DNA of 64,000 nucleotides from Cellvibrio sp. 79. GTDB lineage: Bacteria > Pseudomonadota > Gammaproteobacteria > Pseudomonadales > Cellvibrionaceae. Position 1 is the stretch's first letter; each line of letters opens with the position of its first letter. The DNA is taken from positions 783,957-847,956 of the forward strand of contig MVDH01000003.1 in the NCBI GenBank assembly GCA_003056245.1. Direction: 5' to 3'. Position numbers and translations under genes: made by a program. Below the pieces are notes generated by a model. That model had not been told where the DNA came from. It searched no databases and saw nothing but the letters and a program-made list of their open reading frames with translations. Shown here piece by piece: positions 54,063 through 64,000 of the stretch.

Positions 54063-55172
54063 TCATTGCACTCCTACAACTGCTCTCCCCATACTGTCGA
54101 TAGTAACCATTTGTGCTGCGGTTCCGCCCGGTCCTGCACCCGGTGGAGTTACTGTATCTATAGTGGCAGCAACATAGCCGGCGCGATCAACATTCCCTTT
54201 TACCGGGCCGGCACAGGCATCGTAAATTTTTGCGGTAAATTCGCAAAACATATGGTTTCCAAAACCACTGCGGTTAGGATCGCGCGGATCGACCACTAGA
54301 TATTGACTGGTGGGTAAACGGCCAGGAAATGGATTATTACAACGGCCCCAGCCAACCAAATTAACTGTGCGAATATACCCAAATGGCGCAAGGTATAACC
54401 CATCTACTTTTATACCAAGAGCGGCGGATAACGTGATGACGGCATAGGCCTGGTCGTAGCAATTTACGTAACCATCAGAGTCATTTATATAGTTTTTCAA
54501 AAGAAATATACCGCTCATCCCACCATAGGATGGCCTGCCTCGCATCACTTCATATTTGTGGTTGGGCAAACCAAAACAACATTGCGTCACTTTTTCCACA
54601 GCAGAAGGCTTGGTTTGTACACCGTTTACACTACTTCTTTTAAATAAAAACCGTAGTGCTTCTATCCAGACTCCCGAGCGTGAAAAACAAGGTTGCAATG
54701 CAGGATCAGCAAACACAAAAAATATTTCCACATGGGTTTTACCGGCCATCACACTGCGATCAGTCGCTTCGACACCCCAAAAAATATCGCCCTTGGCCCA
54801 GGTTAATTTCGTGGGTGGTTCCTTAAGCGTAACGTCAACAATATATTCTCCGGATGCGAGTGGAACACTGCCCTCAAATTCAAATTGTTTGAAAATTCCG
54901 GTCAATTTTCCGTTGCCACTGAAGCCTTCGCTGATTATTTTAATTTTGACTTTTGCTTTTTGTGTTCCTTTATTATCGAATTTAAAAACCACTGCTTTGG
55001 ACGATTCATTAGCTGCACTTTTTTCAGCCGGCCAATGGGGCGGTTTAATTAGGGCTTGCTTAAGGCTTGCTTTAAAAGAGTCTACAAACTCCAATTGGAT
55101 TACCTTGGCAGCAAGAGACTTTTTTGGATCAACCTTCCGACCATTTTTGCCTTCACCAGCTTCTGTCATCAC
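54063..55172 (-). CDS. Protein with transglutaminase-like Cys-His-Asp triad, possible secreted effector, 369 aa
   Basis: The N-terminal 160 residues form a beta-rich region without signal peptide (VVFKFDNKGTQKAKVKIKII, LASGEYIVDVTLKEPP). The C-terminal half has Cys238 in YVNCYDQAYAVITLSAALGI, a helix leading from a cysteine as in transglutaminase/papain-like folds, then His307 in GFGNHMFCEF and Asp318 in AKIYDACAG, in the correct order and spacing. The context is a degenerate thiolase-fold gene 21 bp upstream and an exported protein 1 bp downstream. Effector clusters of some type VI systems carry thiolase-like accessory proteins, so an effector role is possible, but no VgrG, PAAR or DUF2169 gene is visible here. 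Confidence 0.6.
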   Translation of the reverse strand: MMTEAGEGKNGRKVDPKKSLAAKVIQLEFVDSFKASLKQALIKPPHWPAEKSAANESSKAVVFKFDNKGTQKAKVKIKIISEGFSGNGKLTGIFKQFEFEGSVPLASGEYIVDVTLKEPPTKLTWAKGDIFWGVEATDRSVMAGKTHVEIFFVFADPALQPCFSRSGVWIEALRFLFKRSSVNGVQTKPSAVEKVTQCCFGLPNHKYEVMRGRPSYGGMSGIFLLKNYINDSDGYVNCYDQAYAVITLSAALGIKVDGLYLAPFGYIRTVNLVGWGRCNNPFPGRLPTSQYLVVDPRDPNRSGFGNHMFCEFTAKIYDACAGPVKGNVDRAGYVAATIDTVTPPGAGPGGTAAQMVTIDSMGRAVVGVQ

Positions 55173-55193
55173 TTTCCCTCAATTAAATGATTG

Positions 55194-56288
55194 CTATTCG
55201 GCAGCAATTTTTTCCAGAATTATCGCACCGCGCTTTGGGCCATCCGAGGAACTGTATACCAAATATGCGTGATCTTTGGCTGCTGCCAGCAATTGTTGTG
55301 CGGCGAGCGCAATTAATACCGGTGCGGTGGCTGACCCGATATCGCCGTAAGCATCGGCGGGGTGTTTAATATCGACTGATTCGGAAAAGTGTTGGCGATT
55401 GCGCAGGTAGGCAACACCGTACTCTTTTGCCCAATAATGTTCGCCATTCATACTGCTGTAAATGCGAGGGATGGGTTGTGCCGGAGCATAGGCCAACGCT
55501 TTTTTGAATGCCTGGTCCAAGCCGTCACCGCGATAAGGCTCATCGCTGGATAAATGCCCCGGCTCTTCTGCAATGCCTGGTGGATGTAACGCAATTCTGT
55601 GCCCGTTCACTACTAACGCATGTTCCGGATTGCGGGTTAGCAATAGAAAAGCGGATGCTTCAGCAGGCACAAAACCATTGCTACTTTCCGGTGTCGCCAG
55701 ACGATCTGCCTGATCCAGTGCGGTCAGGCGTAAATCATCCAGATAAGAATCACTGCCGCCAATAAGAATAAACTCGCAAGGCTGGTCATAGAGGTAATCA
55801 AAGGCAAATGCCAGTGCTTCAATACCAGCGGCGCGCCCTGAATAAATGCTGCGGCCCAATGCCGGATTGATCCAGTCGGGAAAGTGTTGGGCTAGATGAT
55901 TGCCAAGCCCGGATTCCTGCTGTTGGCCTGGTTCAGGCATCGCCAAAATAAACGGGATGGGTACTGTGGGTGATGCATTTGCAAAAACTTGTTCGACGGC
56001 AAGTGTGGTGATGAAGGCCAGGCGACGCGAATGGCTGCCGGTCCAATCGGTTGCATCAAAATCCTGCCCATCAAACAATGCTGATGGAATCGCTGCAACT
56101 TTAACAGGTTGAAAATCCCGGTTGTAATAATCCGATAAAGAATAAGCACAGATGCTTGCTTTAACCGCAGTTGCAGTCATGGCTGTACTGATGCCCAGCG
56201 GGGTCGTCATTCCACTGGCAGCAAGATAAAAATACTTGCGGTCTGGAGCTGAATACTGATTCATGCGTTGTTGCGATCCTTGATCCAT
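55194..56288 (-). CDS. Thiolase-fold (beta-ketoacyl-synthase-like) protein without catalytic cysteine, 364 aa
   Basis: The start at 56288 has AGGAAA five bases ahead; the frame is open to 56342. The fold is read from YFYLAASGMTTPLGISTAMT near the N-terminus, the central segment RSIYSGRAAGIEALAFAFDY and the C-terminal YGDIGSATAPVLIALAAQQL. At the place where ketosynthases have the nucleophilic Cys (AC-x-GG/SG), this protein has Tyr-Ser-Gly, and the histidines are not evident, so condensation is unlikely. Similar inactive thiolase-like proteins occur in type VI effector loci. It heads the three-gene minus-strand operon. Confidence 0.7.
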   Translation of the reverse strand: MDQGSQQRMNQYSAPDRKYFYLAASGMTTPLGISTAMTATAVKASICAYSLSDYYNRDFQPVKVAAIPSALFDGQDFDATDWTGSHSRRLAFITTLAVEQVFANASPTVPIPFILAMPEPGQQQESGLGNHLAQHFPDWINPALGRSIYSGRAAGIEALAFAFDYLYDQPCEFILIGGSDSYLDDLRLTALDQADRLATPESSNGFVPAEASAFLLLTRNPEHALVVNGHRIALHPPGIAEEPGHLSSDEPYRGDGLDQAFKKALAYAPAQPIPRIYSSMNGEHYWAKEYGVAYLRNRQHFSESVDIKHPADAYGDIGSATAPVLIALAAQQLLAAAKDHAYLVYSSSDGPKRGAIILEKIAAE

Positions 56289-56342
56289 AAAAATTTCCTG
56301 CACGAGGAAACTGGTCGGCGCCAACGATACACCAGTGCGCAA

Positions 56343-56535
56343 AAAAAAATGTAGATTTGTGTAGGCTTTTAAAAAAACGGAAGCTTATCTGAGCCGCAGA
56401 TGTTGTTGTCTGAAAAACATCAAGGGCGGATTGGTTTGGAATTTATAATGCGACAGGTTTAATTATTGTTATTTAAAAAATCATCGCTATCCCGGAATTG
56501 TTAGCTGCTAATTGCGATTTAAAAAAGTTACCTGA
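56343..56535. other. Intergenic AT-rich segment upstream of the thiolase-like operon
   Basis: About 190 bp between the thiolase-like operon and the endonuclease terminator. No ORF, repeat or clear promoter was recognised; TTATTTAAA-like AT runs are present on both strands. Confidence 0.4.
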
Positions 56536-56565
56536 AAATAAAGCGGCTGGTGAGCCGCTTTATTT
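56536..56565 (-). terminator. Intrinsic terminator of the endonuclease I gene
   Basis: AAATAAAGCGGCT, loop GGTG, AGCCGCTTTATTT: a perfect 13-bp stem with AT ends. It can act on either strand and lies 20 bp past the endonuclease stop. Confidence 0.75.
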
Positions 56566-56585
56566 GTGACGAGATCGTTATAACC

Positions 56586-57704
56586 TTAATTACAAGCGCT
56601 GCCCCATACCTGATTGGCCCATGCGGGATAATCCACAAATGGATTGCGGTTTCCCTGGCGCGATACAATTCGTGCATGGCGATTAATTTCTTCCTGGCTG
56701 ACCGGGTCCTGGTTATGCCATGCGAGCAAGGTACATATTTTTCCCAAATTACCGCCGCTGGTACCGGTATTATTGACCAACACCAGATTCTCGGTGCCGG
56801 TGTTGTCATTGCTGTTGTAGCGCACATCCATATAAAACATCATGCGCGCCAGATCGCCCTTGACTGTATTGCGCGGTTCAAAACTATCTGAATCGGTGTA
56901 GTTGCCGGGCGCTTCGCCGATGCTTGAGCCACCGTTATCAAAATCTTTATTACCGCGTGTTGAATTCACAGACGCGTCTTCCGGGCGTAGATGATGAATA
57001 TCGGTGTAAGCCCAGTCGCTTTCGTCGGGGAAGCCGTGGCTTTTGGGCCAGGTGTGCTCGCGGTTCCATGCGTCCGGATTATTATTGCCGCTGGAATTAA
57101 AAGTTTTTGCTTGCGAGCGGCCGGTGTAAATCAAAATAACATTGCTGGTGTTGTTAGGATCTTCATCGGTGTATTTCAATGCATCCCACACTTGCGCGTA
57201 GCTCATGCGCGTATGGTTGCGCGCAGCAATTGTGGCCAATGTATTTTTTAATTGTGTACCGGATAAACCAATTGCATCGCTGTAGTAAGCATCAAACCCG
57301 GACCAGGTTGCACCGCCGGTTGAAGTACCATTGACGGTGTAACTTACTTTCAAGGTCACCCCGCTAAAAGTTGAATAGCCGCGCAACAAAATATGCCAGG
57401 TCCCTGCGGCCGGAGTAGAAAAATTGCAATTTTCATTATTGCCACTGACATACGGGCGGCAGGTGTAATTGCTGGTAGTTGGCGCTGTGCCCTGGCGAAC
57501 ATACAGATCAAGGTCGCCGCTGCCGCCGCTGGTGGTAATGGTGAGATTAGTGGCGCTGGCCGGCACCTGTAATTCAAAACGGGTTTCCGAATTGCTTGCA
57601 CCGCCCAGATTGGTTTTGGTTTCGTTATTATTAATTGCGATCCCGAAAGCATTGGCGCAAAAAGCAAAGAAACCTAAACCGATAAAATACTTATTCATAC
57701 CCAT
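56586..57704 (-). CDS. Secreted endonuclease I with PPC domain, 372 aa
   Basis: Non-specific extracellular or periplasmic DNase/RNase of the EndA/Vvn type. Signal peptide MNKYFIGLGFFAFCANAFG (start at 57704 or two codons later, 57698). A bacterial pre-peptidase C-terminal (PPC) domain occupies about 25-125 (SGGSGDLDLYVRQG, GTWHILLRGYSTFSGVTL). The catalytic domain spans about 135-372, with the beta-beta-alpha-metal active site in WNREHTWPKSHGFPD and the following TDIHHLRPEDASVNSTRGNK, then FEPRNTVKGDLARMMFYMD. The PPC module N-terminal to an endonuclease I domain is a common marine/soil variant. Probable roles are nutrient scavenging or DNA turnover. Confidence 0.92.
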   Translation of the reverse strand: MGMNKYFIGLGFFAFCANAFGIAINNNETKTNLGGASNSETRFELQVPASATNLTITTSGGSGDLDLYVRQGTAPTTSNYTCRPYVSGNNENCNFSTPAAGTWHILLRGYSTFSGVTLKVSYTVNGTSTGGATWSGFDAYYSDAIGLSGTQLKNTLATIAARNHTRMSYAQVWDALKYTDEDPNNTSNVILIYTGRSQAKTFNSSGNNNPDAWNREHTWPKSHGFPDESDWAYTDIHHLRPEDASVNSTRGNKDFDNGGSSIGEAPGNYTDSDSFEPRNTVKGDLARMMFYMDVRYNSNDNTGTENLVLVNNTGTSGGNLGKICTLLAWHNQDPVSQEEINRHARIVSRQGNRNPFVDYPAWANQVWGSACN

Positions 57705-57814
57705 AACTCCTTTGATGTGAGTTATGAGTATGTCGAGAAAATATTGCGGATTAATTATAGGCGGGCGAAAATTTAACTAGCGTTTATGTAATGTCATCAA
57801 AACTGGCATTTCAT

Positions 57815-58027
57815 TTATAAATTTGCTGAAAATTGAATTTCCTGACCCTCAACCAAACGATCACTTTCAATAGTTAATAAGGGGCGAGTACCGCCGGAAT
57901 TTATTTCAACTGTCAGCGATGCATTCGGCAACAATCCCTTCAGGAATTGTTTAGCGCGCAGATGGTTGCCACCAAAATTTCCTGCTTTTTTGAACGGTGA
58001 ATTGCTTTCGGCTGGTTTGGATGCCGG
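57815..58027 (-). pseudogene. Orphan in-frame C-terminal coding remnant after the LysE gene, 70 codons
   Basis: Directly after the LysE stop (TAA), in the same frame, there are 70 codons without a stop and with coding-like composition: GNFGGNHLRAKQFLKGLL, SLTVEINSGGTRPLLTIESD, then RLVEGQEIQFSANL and TAA. There is no ATG or GTG in the frame. It looks like the tail of a longer gene, since LysE itself already has a normal length. Low confidence. Confidence 0.35.
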
Positions 58028-58642
58028 TTAATTCCTGATTGCGAGCAAAGTTCCGCTGCCCAGCATGATCCCGCCAGCAGTTACATTTAATACACGAGTG
58101 GCTCTGGTGTTGTTAAATAACTGGCGTGCCTTGCTGGCAGTATAAGCATAAGCAGCCATTACTCCACCAACCGCGATGGTAGCAATTATCATAATAATTC
58201 CCGCATCTGCTAACGATACAGTTTTCATATCAATAAACGCTGGAAAGAAACTGACGTAAAATAAAATTGCCTTGGGGTTACTCAAGGTTGTTAATAGCCC
58301 TGTCATAAAATTTCCTGCTATTGATAGCGGTGAGACCGTTAGAATTTCTGCATCAACAGGTTTTGCTTTTAACATCTGCCAACCCAGCCAGCATAGGTAT
58401 GCAGCGCCGGCATATTTAACTACCAGAAATAAATCACCCATGGATTGTGCGAGCGCGGAAAGCCCGTACAGGGACAATAAAATAAATACATAATCACCAC
58501 ACACAATACCCGCCACTGTTACCAGCCCTTGCGCTAGCCCTGATGAAATTGAACGTGCTACCACCGCAAATATACCGGGGCCGGGAATGACAGCGAGAAT
58601 TAACATCGCAATAAATAATGAAAGGCTGGTAGTGAGTGTCAT
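58028..58642 (-). CDS. LysE/RhtB-family amino-acid exporter, 204 aa
   Basis: Six-helix exporter of the LysE superfamily. The signature is the N-terminal IPGPGIFAVVARSISSGLAQ followed by GIVCGDYVF, and a later NFMTGLLTTLSNPKAILFYV. The length of 204 residues is normal. The substrate is probably an amino acid or derivative such as homoserine lactone or threonine, but cannot be chosen from sequence. It lies 33 bp behind the CDF-like gene on the same strand and is probably co-transcribed with it. Confidence 0.88.
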   Translation of the reverse strand: MTLTTSLSLFIAMLILAVIPGPGIFAVVARSISSGLAQGLVTVAGIVCGDYVFILLSLYGLSALAQSMGDLFLVVKYAGAAYLCWLGWQMLKAKPVDAEILTVSPLSIAGNFMTGLLTTLSNPKAILFYVSFFPAFIDMKTVSLADAGIIMIIATIAVGGVMAAYAYTASKARQLFNNTRATRVLNVTAGGIMLGSGTLLAIRN

Positions 58643-58675
58643 GTTAAATTTGCCTTGATGTTAGCGAATAAAAAA

Positions 58676-59293
58676 CTATTTGGATTTAAGTTCTTTTTGT
58701 GCTTGCTTCATCACTTGCCAAGCCGCCGTTAATGCCAGTGTAGCCATAATTGTTGCGACAATTAAATCTGGCCAGTTACTACCAGTGCCAAACACGCCGA
58801 GCGCTGCGAGCATCACCGCAATATTTCCCAATGCATCGTTACGCGTGCACAACCAGACACTGCGCATATTGCTATCGCCATCGCGGTAAGCGTAAAGCAA
58901 AAACGCAACGGTTAGATTGGCAGCCAATGCGAGTGCACCAATTACACTCATCACTTGCGGATCAGGAATTACACCACTCATTAAATTCCACAGCGCATGT
59001 CCGATCACCCAGATTCCAAACAACGCCATACTTGCCGCTTTAATCAACGATGCTTTCGCGCGTACTTGCAAGCTCATCGCCAGCACCCACAAACTGATTC
59101 CGTAGTTGGCGGCATCACCAAAAAAATCCAGCGAGTCGGCGAGCAATGAAACAGAGCCGGCGGCAAAACCGTAATACAGCTCGACCACAAACATCGCCGC
59201 ATTAATAATTAACGCGATCCACAAAATGCGACGGTAACTGGGATTGGGTTGACTGGGTGGTTCGTGGTCGTGGTTGCAGCAACTGGCGCCCAT
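58676..59293 (-). CDS. CDF-like cation transporter lacking the C-terminal domain, 205 aa
   Basis: Six membrane segments with CDF-type metal sites: SLLADSLDFFGDAANYGISL in helix 2 and CTRNDALGNIAVMLAALGVF in helix 5. The N-terminus has CCNHDHE, a likely metal-binding stretch. The usual cytoplasmic C-terminal domain of CDF proteins is absent; the protein ends KQAQKELKSK after helix 6. Short CDF proteins of this kind are known near metal-resistance genes. AGAGG lies eight bases before the ATG at 59293. It follows the NYN gene by 26 bp. Confidence 0.85.
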   Translation of the reverse strand: MGASCCNHDHEPPSQPNPSYRRILWIALIINAAMFVVELYYGFAAGSVSLLADSLDFFGDAANYGISLWVLAMSLQVRAKASLIKAASMALFGIWVIGHALWNLMSGVIPDPQVMSVIGALALAANLTVAFLLYAYRDGDSNMRSVWLCTRNDALGNIAVMLAALGVFGTGSNWPDLIVATIMATLALTAAWQVMKQAQKELKSK

Positions 59294-59319
59294 GGTGTTA
59301 CCTCTAGTAGTTTGCGTCT

Positions 59320-60006
59320 TTACCAGTAAACAGGTTTTCTAATTGCTTTTTTTCGAGTTGGAATCACGTCGGGTAATTGTGATTGTTTCAACTCTTCAGC
59401 TCGAATGTATCCTCTAGTCCAATCAGCATACACGCTTAATCTATTATTGCCTGGACGTGCTTTTATGGTAGACCCTGATTGGGGCTCTTTGATCGGCAAT
59501 ATTATTCCTATTTTCAATTCGGGAAAATCATGGCGGAGTGCTTTTAGTGTTGGCTCCTGATCGGTGTCGTTTGTTACAAAGATAGCTTGCTCTACGGCTC
59601 CGTAAGATGCGTCGCGATAAGCTTCCAATGCGATATTTACATCAGATTGTTTTTCTTCCAAGCGCCATATTTTTACACGGAGTGTTTTATCGGGAGGATT
59701 TAGATATTCCAGAAATGAGCCTTCTTCGAGGCTGAAATATCCTTCGCAAATTGAAATGTGTTCAGGATATAAGGCGTTGAGTGCGCGATGGTAAGTATTC
59801 TGAGCGGCACCGGCTGCATCACCACGGGAAGCGAGTTTGGTTTTGATGGGGGCGGTAAAGAATTTAATTTGATGAAGTTCTGCGTCAGGATTATTTTCGT
59901 TAATAATCCAGGCAAACAGTTTATAGAGATCCAGCCATTTATAACCCGTTGCCTTTAAACAGCCGTAATAAAGGTTAAATCCATCGACGTAACAAATTGT
60001 TTTCAT
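59320..60006 (-). CDS. NYN-domain (PIN-like) putative ribonuclease, 228 aa
   Basis: NYN family, a PIN-like nuclease fold. The first acidic site is Asp8 in YVDGFNLYYG, the second is in KQSDVNIALEAYRDA and the third in FVTNDTDQEPTLKALR, in the order seen in the family (D-N-x-x, SDVxIAxD, xxDSD). This supports metal-dependent RNA cleavage, though substrates of such proteins are largely unknown. No toxin-antitoxin partner is adjacent. A hairpin terminator at 60030 separates it from czcA. Confidence 0.85.
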   Translation of the reverse strand: MKTICYVDGFNLYYGCLKATGYKWLDLYKLFAWIINENNPDAELHQIKFFTAPIKTKLASRGDAAGAAQNTYHRALNALYPEHISICEGYFSLEEGSFLEYLNPPDKTLRVKIWRLEEKQSDVNIALEAYRDASYGAVEQAIFVTNDTDQEPTLKALRHDFPELKIGIILPIKEPQSGSTIKARPGNNRLSVYADWTRGYIRAEELKQSQLPDVIPTRKKAIRKPVYW

Positions 60007-60029
60007 AGGCTTTCCATGTCCTGAATATG

Positions 60030-60056
60030 AAAAAACCGCCCTGAGGCGGTTTTTCC
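60030..60056 (-). terminator. Intrinsic terminator between czcA and the NYN gene
   Basis: AAAAACCGCC, loop CTGA, GGCGGTTTTT: a perfect 10-bp stem usable in either direction. On the minus strand it would end czcBA transcription; the stem is followed by a T tract. Confidence 0.85.
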
Positions 60057-60155
60057 GTCCTATACCGATATCAACTTAATGATAACTGCTAAGGATGAGT
60101 CGTGGGGCCATTATAACCATGGTTTTTACATTGGCAATAACTATTTTAAGAACAA

Positions 60156-64000
<3,845 letters not shown>

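Noticed and set aside
54556-55272. A 238-codon plus-strand frame opposite the transglutaminase-like gene
   Set aside because: No recognisable domain; the minus strand has a coherent protein with catalytic motifs and operon spacing.

Overview
The window looks like a chromosomal segment of a plant-polysaccharide-degrading gammaproteobacterium close to Cellvibrio (Cellvibrionaceae). The main reasons are three GH11 xylanases with CBM60 modules, one of them a GH11-CBM60-CE4-CBM10 enzyme with Ser/Gly/Asn linkers like Cellvibrio japonicus Xyn11A, plus very large secreted modular proteins. No rRNA, tRNA, CRISPR array, phage or classical insertion sequence was seen.

Layout. (1) 1-8551 (+): a tightly packed operon. 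It holds the end of a class-V aminotransferase/cysteine desulfurase-like gene, a fatty acyl-AMP ligase, an acyl carrier protein, an FAD oxidoreductase, an MMPL/RND exporter fused to a LolA-like periplasmic domain, an outer-membrane barrel and a transglutaminase-like protein. It reads as a pathway that makes and exports an acylated compound. (2) 8597-9371 (-): MerR and XRE regulators. (3) 9512-16671 (+): three xylanase units. Each has a sigma70-type promoter, an adjoining dyad or half-site and a structured leader about 150 nt long. The first two units also carry a membrane-anchored HEAT-repeat protein behind an intrinsic terminator. (4) 16727-22513 (+): a TauE-type permease, an Lgt-like membrane protein, an unknown membrane protein and a CHASE-PAS-GGDEF-EAL c-di-GMP enzyme.

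(5) 22669-36234 (+): degenerate tandem rhodanese, membrane transglutaminase, a 2263-residue FN3/PKD surface protein, a Sec-exported RHS/YD protein with a variable C-terminal tip, and an overlapping immunity-like gene. This is a candidate polymorphic-toxin locus. (6) 36235-39780: an AT-rich array of small orphan genes separated by REP/BIME-like hairpin elements, with the REP-associated tyrosine transposase (RAYT) that probably mobilises them and a second, truncated copy of its 5' end. (7) 39828-51371 (+): a CBM35/LamG secreted protein and a giant lipoprotein of PQQ-like propellers alternating with thrombospondin-3-type calcium repeats.

(8) 51508-53141: a DmeF-like metal exporter converging on a YkgJ-type cysteine-cluster protein. 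(9) 53204-56288 (-): a degenerate thiolase-fold protein, a protein with a Cys-His-Asp transglutaminase-like triad and an exported partner. This may be a secretion-effector module. (10) 56586-64000 (-): a secreted endonuclease I, a LysE exporter with an orphan coding remnant behind it, a CDF-like transporter, a NYN protein and the czcBA heavy-metal efflux genes, czcB being cut by the window end.

All family assignments come from motifs read by eye in the translations. No database search was run.
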